Shown here piece after piece: positions 8,631 through 17,144 of a stretch of 64,000 bases of DNA. The DNA is taken from positions 1 to 64,000 of the forward strand of contig CAWHZU010000019.1 of NCBI GenBank assembly GCA_963833885.1. The letters run 5' to 3'. The stretch's first letter is position 1. Every line of letters starts with the position of its first letter. A program made the position numbers and the translations under genes. A model generated the notes under the pieces. It did no database searches. It saw nothing but the letters and a program-made list of their open reading frames with translations, and was not told the origin of the DNA. This DNA comes from JASHPR01 sp963833885. GTDB taxonomy: Bacteria > Actinomycetota > Actinomycetes > Streptosporangiales > Streptosporangiaceae.

Positions 8631-9680
8631 TCACCCGGCGAAGGCTTCGCGCACCTCTTGTTTCCAAGCCTGCCGACGTGAGTCGTCGATGAATGCCGCG
8701 TCGAACGAGTTGAGGGCGAGGGTTTCGAGCTGGCCCGGCGTCACGTCGCATTGCTCGCGGATCGCCACGTAGTTGGCGTCTACATATCCGCCAAAGTAGG
8801 GCGGGTCGTCGCTGTTAACAGTGACCAGGAGCCTTTCCTCCAGCATCACCGGAAGAGGGTGATCAGCCAGCGTGTCGACCGCCCGCAAGCACACGTTTGA
8901 AAGCGGGCACACGGTCAGCGGCACGCGTTCGTCACGAAGCCGCTGCACCAGCGCGGGATCCTCCATGGCCCGGATGCCATGGTCTACGCGTTCCACGTGC
9001 AGGACGTCGAGCGCGGCTGCGACGGTCTCGGGCCCGCCCTCCTCGCCGGCATGCGCCACCAGGTGCAGGTCCTCGGCTGCCGCCCGGGCGTAGACGTCCG
9101 CGAATAGCTCCGGCGGGTAGCCGATCTCTGTTGAGTCCAGGCCCACACCGATGATGTCCCCGCGGAACGGCAAGATCGCGGTCAGCATCTGGGCTGCGGC
9201 CTCGGCGCCCCGGTCGCGCAGGAAGCACATGATGAGGTCGCTGGAAACTCCGTGGGTACGCTCGCTGTCCCGGATGGCCGCGGTCAGGCCCTCCATCACG
9301 GCCGCCAGCGGCACCCCGTTCGAGACGTGGGTCTGCGGGTCGAAGAAGATCTCAGCCCGCCGCACGTTGCACCGGCGGGCCTGGTCGAGGTAGCTGGTCG
9401 CGAGGTCGAAGAAGTCCTGACCGGTCCGCAGCACCGACAGGTTGGCATAGTGCAGGTCGAGGAAGGACTGCAGATCGGAGAAGGAGTACCGGGCGAGCAA
9501 CTCCACCGGATCGGTCACCGGGATCGACACCCCGTTGCGCGCCGCCATGGCGATGACGGCGGCTGGTTCCAGCGTGCCTTCCACGTGAACATGCAGTTCC
9601 GCAGTGGGCGGGCTCTCCCAGCCATCCTGCCCGGCGACGGCCGAGACCCCAGGATGAGGCGAAGTCCCGGCAGCGGGCAT
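8631..9680 (-). CDS. Adenine deaminase / adenosine deaminase family (copy 1)
   Basis: A 349-residue metal-dependent aminohydrolase of the adenosine deaminase superfamily, closest to the Aah1/bacterial adenine deaminase branch. Visible metal and catalytic residues: HVHVEGT (H30, H32), HAGEEGG (H209, catalytic E212), DHG (H233) and NSDDP (D290, D291). The phrases AEIFFDPQTH and TVCPLSN are typical of this branch. It would convert adenine to hypoxanthine, or a related 6-aminopurine. The ATG at 9680 has GGAGGTG five bases upstream. It lies between the amine oxidase (82 bp upstream) and the permease remnant (132 bp downstream), all on the minus strand. The second copy differs at nine residues, none in these motifs. 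Confidence 0.88.
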   Translation of the reverse strand: MPAAGTSPHPGVSAVAGQDGWESPPTAELHVHVEGTLEPAAVIAMAARNGVSIPVTDPVELLARYSFSDLQSFLDLHYANLSVLRTGQDFFDLATSYLDQARRCNVRRAEIFFDPQTHVSNGVPLAAVMEGLTAAIRDSERTHGVSSDLIMCFLRDRGAEAAAQMLTAILPFRGDIIGVGLDSTEIGYPPELFADVYARAAAEDLHLVAHAGEEGGPETVAAALDVLHVERVDHGIRAMEDPALVQRLRDERVPLTVCPLSNVCLRAVDTLADHPLPVMLEERLLVTVNSDDPPYFGGYVDANYVAIREQCDVTPGQLETLALNSFDAAFIDDSRRQAWKQEVREAFAG

Positions 9681-9762
9681 GGCACACCTCCGTGACGGTT
9701 CAGGTCATCATGGCAACGCGGCTCACGCCATTCAACTCTCACGCGCGGCCGTGTCAGCGTCG

Positions 9763-10989
9763 TCAGGCAGTGCGCAGGCTGGCGAGTACCTCGCTGGCAG
9801 CGCGTTGCCCGGATCGCAGGGCGCCTTCCATCAGGCCGGCCCAGTGACCGGCGGTTTGCTCGCCCGCGAAGTGGATGCGGCCGGCCGGGGCAGCCAGGAG
9901 GTCCGGGTCGCCGGGCGCTGCGGTGAGCGTGTCCGCCGTGTAGGACTCACCCGCCCAAGGGTCGTCGTTCCAGGTGGTCAGGACCGCCCTGGCCGGATCG
10001 GTGTCCAGTTCCGGACGCAGCGCCACGATCCGCGCCGCCCAGGTGGCCGGTCCGTCGGCTACGGCCAGGGCCGACAGGCCCTGTTCGGTACCGGCGAAGG
10101 CGTGCAGTACCGGCTGGACCTGAGCCGTCATGTCGGTGGCCGTCCAGGTCCAGAACCGGCCGGGCACACTCTGCACCGCGGACGCCGCGGGCAACCGGTT
10201 CAGCGGCATGTGCAGCTTGGCATTGTGGGCCAGCCCGCTGCGCTCCCATGCCGCCCGCTGACGGCCGGGGACGTCCGGCGTTACCGGCAGCTGGCGCAGC
10301 ACCGCCATCGGGACCGCAATGACAGCGGCGTCCCCGCTCACGGTTCCGCCGGGAGTCCTCAGCTGGACTCCGTATTGGTCCTGTTCCACAGCGCGGACGG
10401 GGCTGTCCAGCCGCACCGCTGGGCCCAGCCGCCGGGACAGGCCCGCGGCCAGCTGCTGGTTGCCGCCAGCCACCCGCCAGCTTGGCCGCCAGCCGAACCC
10501 CGCGGTCGCGTCCTGGGCAACGGCGGCGGTGAGCTGGTCGGCACTCATCCCCGACGTTGTCTCCATGCGTGACATGTAGGCAGCCAAGGCGGCGGGCTGG
10601 CCTGCCCAGCCGGCGGCCACCTCGGCGAGCGAGGTGCCCCGGGCAGCGGCGGCCGCCGCCACCGCAACCCAGGCAGCACACTCGTCTACCTCCGACGCGG
10701 CGACCAGCCCGCCACCACGCGGCTTCCGCTGGTAGTAGGACATCGTCGTGCCCGCGAGTTCCAGGCCAAGCTCGGCCAGCACCTCGCGCAGCACGTCGTA
10801 GCCATCCAGCACGAACTCGGCACCTCTCTCGATGACGGTCCGCTGATCACCGGGAATGAGCTCCTGCGACCACACGCGGCCGCCCACCCGGTCGCGTGCC
10901 TCGAGCACCACGACCTCACAGCCGCCCTGAGTAAGCCGCCACGCCGCCATCAGCCCGGCGAAGCCCGCCCCGACCACCACGACCCGCAC
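9763..10989 (-). CDS. Flavin-containing amine oxidase (copy 1, intact)
   Basis: A 408-residue FAD-dependent oxidase of the monoamine/polyamine oxidase family. The dinucleotide motif VVVVGAGFAGLMAA starts at residue 3, followed by VVVLEARDRVGGRVWSQE, which binds the FAD ribose. The C-terminal flavin motif reads GRIHFAGEQTAGHWAGLMEGALRSGQRAA. The family oxidises primary, secondary or polyamines to aldehydes or imines with release of hydrogen peroxide. The GTG at 10989 is preceded by CCGGAGGCGAGC. It is the first gene of a minus-strand run with adenine deaminase and permease. A central Ala-rich stretch (WVAVAAAAAARGTS) is where the duplicate has lost five bases. Substrate cannot be read from sequence. 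Confidence 0.88.
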   Translation of the reverse strand: MRVVVVGAGFAGLMAAWRLTQGGCEVVVLEARDRVGGRVWSQELIPGDQRTVIERGAEFVLDGYDVLREVLAELGLELAGTTMSYYQRKPRGGGLVAASEVDECAAWVAVAAAAAARGTSLAEVAAGWAGQPAALAAYMSRMETTSGMSADQLTAAVAQDATAGFGWRPSWRVAGGNQQLAAGLSRRLGPAVRLDSPVRAVEQDQYGVQLRTPGGTVSGDAAVIAVPMAVLRQLPVTPDVPGRQRAAWERSGLAHNAKLHMPLNRLPAASAVQSVPGRFWTWTATDMTAQVQPVLHAFAGTEQGLSALAVADGPATWAARIVALRPELDTDPARAVLTTWNDDPWAGESYTADTLTAAPGDPDLLAAPAGRIHFAGEQTAGHWAGLMEGALRSGQRAASEVLASLRTA

Positions 10990-11077
10990 GCTCGCCTCCG
11001 GCCTTGACCAGTCCCGAGACGGTATCCCGAATGGGGCGCGTCAGGTCCGCGCGGCAGGCCGCAACGCAGTTCTGGCC

Positions 11078-11168
11078 TTGCGGCTCTGGATGCCCCTGGC
11101 GGTGGCAGGGGTTTTGATCGGTATCGGTATCTGGCTGATCATCGCCAACCACAGCACCGCCCCGGCCG
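11078..11168 (+). pseudogene. Truncated 5' end of a membrane protein (left copy)
   Basis: On the plus strand, divergent from the amine oxidase, a frame reads LRLWMPLAVAGVLIGIGI then WLIIANHSTAPA, a convincing transmembrane helix preceded by Arg-rich residues. It resembles the beginning of a SsuC/TauC-type ABC permease. The frame is cut at the duplication junction and continues into antisense permease sequence. The same peptide is present at 14461 in the right copy. Its identity is a weak inference. Confidence 0.3.
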
Positions 11169-11887
11169 CGGAGTCGAAGCCGACGAGGGTGGCGAGGCCC
11201 ATGATCATCGCGTCCGTCAGCCCGCCACCGACGGTGAAATAGTCGGAAGCTTTCTGCGTGACACCCCGAGACACCAGGTTCCCCAGTGAACCGCGGCCCG
11301 TGACAGCCACAGCGACGATCAGCACGATTGACAGCACGGCGACGAGCGCCAGTTCGATTCCCACCGCGCTCGAGTTGATCATGCTGGCGAGTCGAGCCGA
11401 GACCACGACGAGCACGACCTGAATGAGCAACACCACGACCGTGATCAGGCGCGCGATATGCTCATTCGGCTGGATGCCGAAGAGCGGCATGAATGCCGTC
11501 TCCGCAAGCGCATTGTCGACCGCCACGACGCCGATCGCCAGATAACAGGTAGTCAGCCAGCCGAACCCTAAACCGATCTTCGGGCTGGCCAGCCGCGAGG
11601 CCCATTGGTAGGACGAGCCGCTGAGCGGGATGCGGGCCGAACTGCGCGTACACCAGCGCCACAAGGAGCTGCCCGACCGCCACGAGGACCCAGAGCCAGA
11701 TCCCGACCGGTCCCCCGCGCTGCAGCACGATGTCGTATGTCCCAAAGATGCCGACAGCCACTGAGATGAACGCGAATGAGATTGCGAACATCTGAAAGGA
11801 ACCAAGCGTTCGCTTGAGCTCCTGCTGGTAGCCCCCGGACTCGACAGAACCCTCGCCGGACTCCGTGCCCCTCGGAATGTCTGCCAT
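11165..11887 (-). pseudogene. APC permease 5' fragment, frameshifted (right copy)
   Basis: This is the duplicate of the permease N-terminal half, starting MADIPRGTES at 11887. It loses two bases around 11638 (GGGCCGAACTG where the left copy has GGGCCGCGAACTG), so the frame changes after ALVYAQF. The remaining helices are readable in the second frame through GLATLVGFDSAA, and the gene then ends abruptly at the duplication junction. It therefore lacks all of the C-terminal membrane helices as well as carrying the frameshift. The 3' part present at 7156-7797 in the left copy has no counterpart here. Confidence 0.85.
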
Positions 11888-12019
11888 CGCGCCCCCGTGC
11901 CGATAAGCATTCCAGGAAATGGGGGCTGACTAACAGTCCTGCATCTGCAAGAAATCGTCGACGACGATGCCTCAAGGATATAAATAGCACAACCCGAGGA
12001 GACCTTGTCGGCGACACGC

Positions 12020-13069
12020 TCACCCGGCGAAGGCTTCGCGCACCTCTTGTTTCCAAGCCTGCCGACGTGAGTCGTCGATGAATGCCGCGTCGAACGAGTT
12101 GAGGGCGAGGGTTTCGAGCTGGCCCGGCGTCACGTCGCATTGCTCGCGGATCGCCGCGTAGTTGGCGTCCACATATCCGCCAAAGTAGGGCGGGTCGTCG
12201 CTGTTAACAGTGACCAGGAGCCCTTCCTTCAGCATCACCGGAAGAGGGTGGTCGGCCAGCGTGTCGACCGCCCGCAAGCACACGTTTGAAAGCGGGCACA
12301 CGGTCAGCGGTACGCGTTCGTCACGAAGCCGCTGTACCAGCGCGGGATCCTCCATGGCCCGGATGCCATGGTCTACGCGTTCCACGTGCAGGACGTCGAG
12401 CGCGGCTGCGACGGTCTCGGGCCCGCCCTCCTCGCCGGCATGCGCCACCAGGTGGAGATCCTCGGCTGCCGCCCGGGCGTAGACGTCGGCGAAAATCTCC
12501 GGCGGGTAGCCGATCTCTGTTGAGTCCAGACCCACACCGATGATGTCCCCGCGGAACGGCAAGATCGCGGTCAGTATCTGGGCTGCGGCCTTGGCGCCCC
12601 GGTCGCGCAGGAAGCACATGATGAGGTCGCTGGAAACTCCGTGGGTACGCTCGCTGTCCCGGATGGCCGCGGTCAGTCCCTCCATCACGGCCTCCAGCGG
12701 CACCCCGTTCGAGACGTGGGTCTGCGGGTCGAAGAAGATCTCAGCCCGCCGCACGTTGCACCGGCGGGCCTGGTCGAGATAGCTGGTCGCGAGGTCGAAG
12801 AAGTCCTGGCCGGTCCGCAGCACCGACAGGTTGGCGTAGTGCAGGTCGAGGAAGGACTGCAGATCGGAGAAGGAGTACCGGGCGAGCAACTCCACCGGAT
12901 CGGTCACGGGGATCGACACCCCGTTGCGCGCCGCCATGGCGATGACGGCGGCTGGTTCCAGCGTGCCTTCCACGTGAACATGCAGTTCCGCAGTGGGCGG
13001 GCTCTCCCAGCCATCCTGCCCGGCGGCGGCCGAGACCTCAGGATGAGGCGAAGTCCCGGCAGCGGGCAT
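12020..13069 (-). CDS. Adenine deaminase / adenosine deaminase family (copy 2)
   Basis: A 349-residue duplicate of the deaminase at 8631-9680, with nine amino acid differences (for example Glu for Gly at 11, Glu for Ala at 125, Lys and Gly in place of two Glu/Arg residues near 280). All metal and catalytic motifs (HVHVEGT, HAGEEGG, DHG, NSDDP) are unchanged, so it should be active. The same GGAGGTG ribosome site precedes the ATG at 13069. Its upstream neighbour, the amine oxidase copy, is frameshifted and the downstream permease is a fragment, so only this gene of the right unit has been kept intact. That pattern suggests dosage or sub-function has been selected. Confidence 0.88.
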   Translation of the reverse strand: MPAAGTSPHPEVSAAAGQDGWESPPTAELHVHVEGTLEPAAVIAMAARNGVSIPVTDPVELLARYSFSDLQSFLDLHYANLSVLRTGQDFFDLATSYLDQARRCNVRRAEIFFDPQTHVSNGVPLEAVMEGLTAAIRDSERTHGVSSDLIMCFLRDRGAKAAAQILTAILPFRGDIIGVGLDSTEIGYPPEIFADVYARAAAEDLHLVAHAGEEGGPETVAAALDVLHVERVDHGIRAMEDPALVQRLRDERVPLTVCPLSNVCLRAVDTLADHPLPVMLKEGLLVTVNSDDPPYFGGYVDANYAAIREQCDVTPGQLETLALNSFDAAFIDDSRRQAWKQEVREAFAG

Positions 13070-13151
13070 GGCGCACCTCCGTGACGGTTCAGGTCATCAT
13101 GGCAACGCGGCTCACGCCATTCAACTCTCACGCGCGGCCGCGTCAGCGCCG

Positions 13152-14373
13152 TCAGGCAGTGTGCAGGCTGGCGAGTACCTCGCTGGCAGCGCGTTGGCCG
13201 GATCGCAGGGCGCCTTCCATCAGGCCGGCCCAGTGGCCGGCGGTGTGCTCGCCGGCGAAGTGGATGCGGCCGGCCGGGGCGGCCAGGAGGTCCGAGTCGC
13301 CGGGCGATGCGGTGAGCGTGTCCGCCGTGTAGGACTCGCCCGCCCAAGGATCGTCGTTCCAGGTGGTCAGGACCGCCCTGGCCGGATCGGTGCCCAGTTC
13401 CGGGCGCAGCGCCACGACCCGCGCCGCCCAGTTGGCCGGTCCGTCGGCGACCGCCAGGGCCGACAGGCCCTGTTCGGTACCGGCGAAGGCGTGCAGTACC
13501 GGCTGGACCTGAGCCGTCATGTCGGTGGCCGTCCAGGTCCAGAACCGGCCGGGCACACTCTGCACCGCAGACGCCGCGGGCAACCGGTTCAGCGGCATGT
13601 GCAGCTTGGCATTGTGGGCCAGCCCGCTGCGCTCCCATGCCGCCCGCTGACGGCCGGGGACGTCCGGCGTAACGGGCAGCTGGCGCAGCACCGCCATCGG
13701 GACCGCAATGACAGCGGCGTCCCCGCTCACGGTTCCACCCGGCGTGCTCAGATGGACCCCGTAGTGGTCCTGTTCCACAGCGCGGACCGGGCTGTCCAGC
13801 CGCACCGCTGGGCCCAGCCGCCGGGACAGGCCCGCGGCCAGCTGCTGGTTGCCGCCAGCCACCCGCCAGCTCGGCCGCCAGCCGAACCCCGCGGTCGCGT
13901 CCTGGGCAACGGCGGCGGCGAGCCGGTCGGCACTCATCCCCGACGTTGTCTCCATCCGTGACGTGTAGGCAGCCAAGGCGGCGGGCTGGCCTGCCCACCC
14001 GGCCGCCACCTCGGCGAGCGAGGTGCCTCGGGGCGGCGGCCGCCGCCGCGACCCAGGCAGCACACTCGTCTACCTCCGACGCGGCGACCAGCCCGCCACC
14101 ACGCGGCTCCCGCTGGTAGTAGGACATCGCCGTGCCCGCGAGTTCCAGGCCAAGCTCGGCCAGCACCTCGCGCAGCACGTCGTAGCCATCCAGCACGAAC
14201 TCGGCGCCTCTCTCGATGACGGTCCGCCGATCACCGGGAATGAGTTCCTGCGACCACACCCGGCCGCCCACCCGGTCGCGTGCCTCGAGCACCACGACCT
14301 CACAGCCGCCCTGGGTGAGCCGCCACGCCGCCATGAGCCCGGCGAAGCCCGCCCCAACCACCACGACCCGCAT
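13152..14373 (-). pseudogene. Flavin amine oxidase, frameshifted (copy 2)
   Basis: Duplicate of the oxidase at 9763-10989. It starts with ATG at 14373 (GTG in copy 1) behind the same CCGGAGGCGAGC, and keeps the VVVVGAGFAGL flavin motif. Five bases are lost around 14030-14050, in the GC-rich tract encoding the alanine run, so the frame changes after about 110 residues (DECAAWVA). The rest, starting GTSLAEVAAGWAGQPAAL, is intact in the second frame through to the C-terminal FAGEHTAGHWAGL motif. Translation from the start would give a truncated protein of altered sequence. A restart inside the gene would lack the FAD-binding N-terminus. Confidence 0.85.
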
Positions 14374-14753
14374 GCTCGCCTCCGGCTTTGACCCGTCCCG
14401 AGACGGTATCCCGGATGGGCGCGTCAGGTCCGCGCCGCAGGTCGCAACGCAGTTCTGGCCTTGCGGCTCTGGATGCCCCTGGCTGTGGCAGGGGTTTTGA
14501 TCGGTATCGGTATCTGGCTGATCATCGCCAACCACAGCACCGCCCCGGCCGTGGCCAGCCTGCCAACCACTGCCATGAATCGGTCCACGCCAAGCTGTGG
14601 GGAGCGTCCCACGCAAGCCGCGACGGCGTCACCATTGCGTTTCAAAGGTTCACCCATTTAGCCTGTATGGCCACGAGGACGTGGATGAGCGCGCCCGGAC
14701 GCGACGGACAACGTGAGGTGGCCGATGGCAGGGCTTCGCCGAGCAGGGGTGTC
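14374..14753. other. Junction region with truncated membrane-protein start
   Basis: This 380-bp stretch holds the right edge of the duplication. At 14461-14551 on the plus strand the peptide LRLWMPLAVAGVLIGIGI is repeated (see 11078). After 14551 the sequence is unique and I recognise no gene in it until the phosphotransferase. Minus-strand frames through here are the antisense of the hydrophobic peptide. A candidate earlier ATG of the phosphotransferase lies at 14667. Confidence 0.5.
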
Positions 14754-15767
14754 GTGAACCAGGCTGGGCCGGGCGTCGCCGACAGCGTCGACGCTCGCGG
14801 CGTGGACGACATGGCCGAAGTGGCACGCCTGGCGGCCGGCCGTTACGGCATCTCCCCCGGCTTCGGCCTGCATCAGTACCCGCTGACCGAGAACTGGACC
14901 TTCCGCATCGAGCCGGATGCCGCGCCGCCGGTCGTGCTCCGCATCTACCGCCCGGGCGGACGCTCGCCGCTCGAGATCCACTCCGAGCTGGCCTGGATGA
15001 GCGCCCTGCAGCAGGACTCACCCGCACTGCTGCCCGACGTCATCCCGACGCTCAGCGGAGCCGCGGTGCTCGAAATTACCCGCGAGCCGCTCGACCCGTG
15101 CCACTGCGTGCTGTTCAGCTGCGCGCCCGGGAGCGAGCCGGAAGGTGACCAGCTCGCCGCGTGGTTCCCGCGGCTTGGCGCGATCACCGCCCGGCTGCAC
15201 CGGCACGCGCGTGGCTGGCCGGTCCCGGCCTGGTTTGTCCGCCCGCGCTGGGATCTGGCCACCACGCTGGGCGACCGGCCGCACTGGGGGTCCTGGCAGG
15301 CAAGCGTCACCGACGCCGAGGAACGCCGGCAGACCCGCCGGCTGGCCGACGTCGTCATCAAGCGCCTGTCGGACTTCGGCGACGGGCCGGCGCGCTTCGG
15401 CCTGGTGCACGCCGACCTGCGGCTGGCGAACCTCCTGGTGGACGGCGAGCGCATCACGGTCATCGACTTCGAGGACTGCGGCTTCAGCTGGTATCTCTAC
15501 GACCTCGCCTGCGCCCTCACCTTCAACGAGGGCCGCCCGGACGTCCAGGAGCTGATCGAGGCCTGGGTAGCCGGGTACCGGGAGGTGCAGCCGCTGTCCA
15601 GGGCGGACGAGGAGGAGATCGACACCTTCCTCATGCTGCGGCGGGTGATGCTCAGCGCGTACGCCGGGCTGCGGCCGGACACCGAGCTTGCCGAGCAGAT
15701 GAGGACGGACGGATACTCCGGAGAGACCTGCGCGCTCGCCGAGCCGTACCTGAGCCGCTTCGGCTGA
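14754..15767 (+). CDS. APH-family phosphotransferase (homoserine-kinase-like fold)
   Basis: A 337-residue protein-kinase-like phosphotransferase of the APH/choline kinase superfamily. The catalytic Brenner loop reads VHADLRLANLLVDG and the metal-binding segment VIDFEDCGFSWYLYDLA, as in homoserine kinase type II and SrkA-like enzymes that phosphorylate small alcohols or amino alcohols. The N-lobe has LTENWTFRIEP and VLRIYRPGG, giving the ATP lysine-equivalent strand. The start is uncertain: GTG 14754 has GAGCAGGGG just upstream, while ATG 14667 and ATG 14811 are also in frame. It begins a plus-strand pair with the FAD oxidoreductase 140 bp on, separated by three copies of CGGCCCTGGC. Substrate unknown; an amino alcohol fits the neighbourhood. 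Confidence 0.82.
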   Translation: MNQAGPGVADSVDARGVDDMAEVARLAAGRYGISPGFGLHQYPLTENWTFRIEPDAAPPVVLRIYRPGGRSPLEIHSELAWMSALQQDSPALLPDVIPTLSGAAVLEITREPLDPCHCVLFSCAPGSEPEGDQLAAWFPRLGAITARLHRHARGWPVPAWFVRPRWDLATTLGDRPHWGSWQASVTDAEERRQTRRLADVVIKRLSDFGDGPARFGLVHADLRLANLLVDGERITVIDFEDCGFSWYLYDLACALTFNEGRPDVQELIEAWVAGYREVQPLSRADEEEIDTFLMLRRVMLSAYAGLRPDTELAEQMRTDGYSGETCALAEPYLSRFG

Positions 15768-15788
15768 GCCGCCGGCCGGGGCGCGACC

Positions 15789-15828
15789 CGGCCCTGGCAC
15801 GGCCCTGGCGGCACGGCACGGCCCTGGC
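15789..15828 (+). repeat. Short direct repeats after phosphotransferase gene
   Basis: CGGCCCTGGC occurs at 15789, 15800 and 15819, interspersed with GGCACGG. The cluster lies in the 140-bp gap between the phosphotransferase and the FAD oxidoreductase and could fold into GC-rich hairpins, but there is no T-run typical of an intrinsic terminator. Role unknown. Confidence 0.4.
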
Positions 15829-15907
15829 GGCCGGGCTTGCCGTCTTCTATCCTTTGGGCGTACCAATAGCCCGGCCCGGGTGCCGGCGGGTCTGGAGGTG
15901 GCCGGTC

Positions 15908-17140
15908 ATGTCCAGCCCGCGAGATGCGGAGATCACCATCGTCGGCGGCGGCGCGATCGGCGCCGCCGTGGCGTACTTCCTGGCCCGCGACGGCCGGCGC
16001 GACGTCCAGCTGCTGGAACGGCGCGGGCTGTGCGAGGCCACCAGCAGCCAGGCCGCCGGCTTCGTCGGCCAGGCGCGGCCCACTGCCGAGCGCGCACGGC
16101 TGACGATGGCCGCCACCGACGTCTACCGCACGTTCGAGCGGGACACCGGCTACACCATGGACTACAAGGAGTGCGGCGCGGTCCGTCTCGCCCTGTCCGA
16201 GACGTCGGTGCGGGAACTGCAGCAGATCGCGGACACGGCCGCGGTGACCGGCCTGCCGGTCGAGTTCCTGAGCCCGGCGCGGCTGCGCGAGATCTACCCG
16301 GTGCTGGAGCGGACCGACTCGGTCAAGGCGGCCCTGTGGTCCCCGACGGACGGCTACCTGCAACCGAACAGCCTGGTCAGCGCCTACGTGCAGGCGGCCA
16401 GGGACCTCGGGGTCACGGTCGCGACCCAGAGCGCGGTCACCGGGATCGAGGTGGCGGACGGCGCCGTCCGCTCGGTCGCCACCGAGGACGGCAGCTACCG
16501 CACCGACCAGGTGATCATCGCCGCGGGCCCGTGGTCGTCGGCGCTGGCCCGGCTGGCCGGGCTCGAGCTGCCGATCGTCCCGGTGCTGCACGAGTACTTC
16601 GTCACCGAGCCGGTGCCCGGCTGGCACGGTGACCTGCCCTGCCTGCGCATCCCGGAGGTGCAGGTCTACGCCCGCGGCGAGAGCGGCCGGGTGCTCTGCG
16701 GCGGCTTTGAGAACCATGGCACCAGCATCGATCCCCGCGAGGTCGGCGTCGCGTCGCGGCTGACCGCCCGGCCGGACTGGGACGTGCTCGGCGGCTTCGC
16801 CGGCAGCCTGAGCGAGTTCGCCCCGGCGCTGGCCAGCGCGGGCGTCGCGGCGACGTTCCAGGGCTGGCCCGCGTTCAGCCCCGACGGGCGCTTCATCGTG
16901 GGCCCGGTGAGCTCGGTCCGTGGTCTGGCGCTGGCCGCCGGCTGCAACGCCCACGGCGTGTCGGGCTCGGCCGGCCTGGCGATGCACCTGGTCGAGAGCC
17001 TCACCGGCGATCCGTCGCCGTACGTGCGGTCCCTGAGCCCAGACCGGTTCGTGCCGCGGAACTGGTCCTTCGAGGATGCGCGGCGCGAGGCGCAAGCCGT
17101 GTACGAGACGTACTACCCAATGCCGGCTGTTACGCGATAG
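15908..17140 (+). CDS. FAD-dependent oxidoreductase (glycine/sarcosine oxidase-like)
   Basis: A 410-residue DAO-family flavoprotein. The FAD motif ITIVGGGAIGAAVAYFLAR is at residues 8-26 and the C-terminal flavin loop reads PDGRFIVGPVSSVRGLALAAGCNAHGVSGSAGLA. Family members oxidise N-substituted glycines, D-amino acids or related amines. The position where dimethylglycine dehydrogenases have the flavin-linked TWHAAG histidine here reads SSQAAG, so FAD is probably not covalently bound. The ATG follows TGGAGGTGG. It lies downstream of the phosphotransferase and converges with an SDR gene only 4 bp away. With the second DAO-type enzyme at 20657 it suggests stepwise amine demethylation or oxidation. 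Confidence 0.87.
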   Translation: MSSPRDAEITIVGGGAIGAAVAYFLARDGRRDVQLLERRGLCEATSSQAAGFVGQARPTAERARLTMAATDVYRTFERDTGYTMDYKECGAVRLALSETSVRELQQIADTAAVTGLPVEFLSPARLREIYPVLERTDSVKAALWSPTDGYLQPNSLVSAYVQAARDLGVTVATQSAVTGIEVADGAVRSVATEDGSYRTDQVIIAAGPWSSALARLAGLELPIVPVLHEYFVTEPVPGWHGDLPCLRIPEVQVYARGESGRVLCGGFENHGTSIDPREVGVASRLTARPDWDVLGGFAGSLSEFAPALASAGVAATFQGWPAFSPDGRFIVGPVSSVRGLALAAGCNAHGVSGSAGLAMHLVESLTGDPSPYVRSLSPDRFVPRNWSFEDARREAQAVYETYYPMPAVTR

Positions 17141-17144
17141 CGGG

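Larger units (their letters stand above)
7798..11168. repeat. Tandem duplication, left unit (about 3.4 kb)
   Basis: This segment is repeated at 11189-14551 at high identity. It holds the 5' part of the APC permease, the adenine deaminase, the flavin amine oxidase and about 180 bp beyond. The offset between the copies is 3391 bp in the permease, 3389 bp through the deaminase and oxidase, and 3384 bp at the oxidase start, reflecting a 2-bp and a 5-bp loss in the right copy. The breakpoints fall inside the permease (left) and just after a short hydrophobic frame (right). No transposase or terminal inverted repeats accompany it. Confidence 0.9.
11189..14551. repeat. Tandem duplication, right unit
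   Basis: Second copy of the 7798-11168 segment in direct orientation, 20 bp after the first. The deaminase remains intact. The permease fragment carries a 2-bp loss and the amine oxidase a 5-bp loss. The right end stops in CCCCGGCCG at 14551, the same point as in the left copy at 11168. Scattered base substitutions separate the two copies, so the duplication is not recent in sequencing terms. Confidence 0.9.

Noticed and set aside
11041..11165. A C-terminal extension fused to the right permease frame (GAVLWLAMISQ and onward)
   Set aside because: It is the antisense of the hydrophobic plus-strand peptide at the duplication junction and appears again at 14424 without any permease sequence, so it is not a real permease tail.
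7798..14551. Composite transposon as the cause of the 3.4-kb duplication
   Set aside because: No transposase, terminal inverted repeats or target-site duplications are visible at the junctions; simple tandem duplication explains the structure.
14552..14700. Possible IS fragment between the duplication and the phosphotransferase
   Set aside because: The short peptides readable here match no transposase I recognise and there are no inverted ends.
15497..17095. A 532-residue minus-strand frame opposite the FAD oxidoreductase and phosphotransferase
   Set aside because: It covers two recognisable genes in antisense, lacks motifs and has shadow-type composition.
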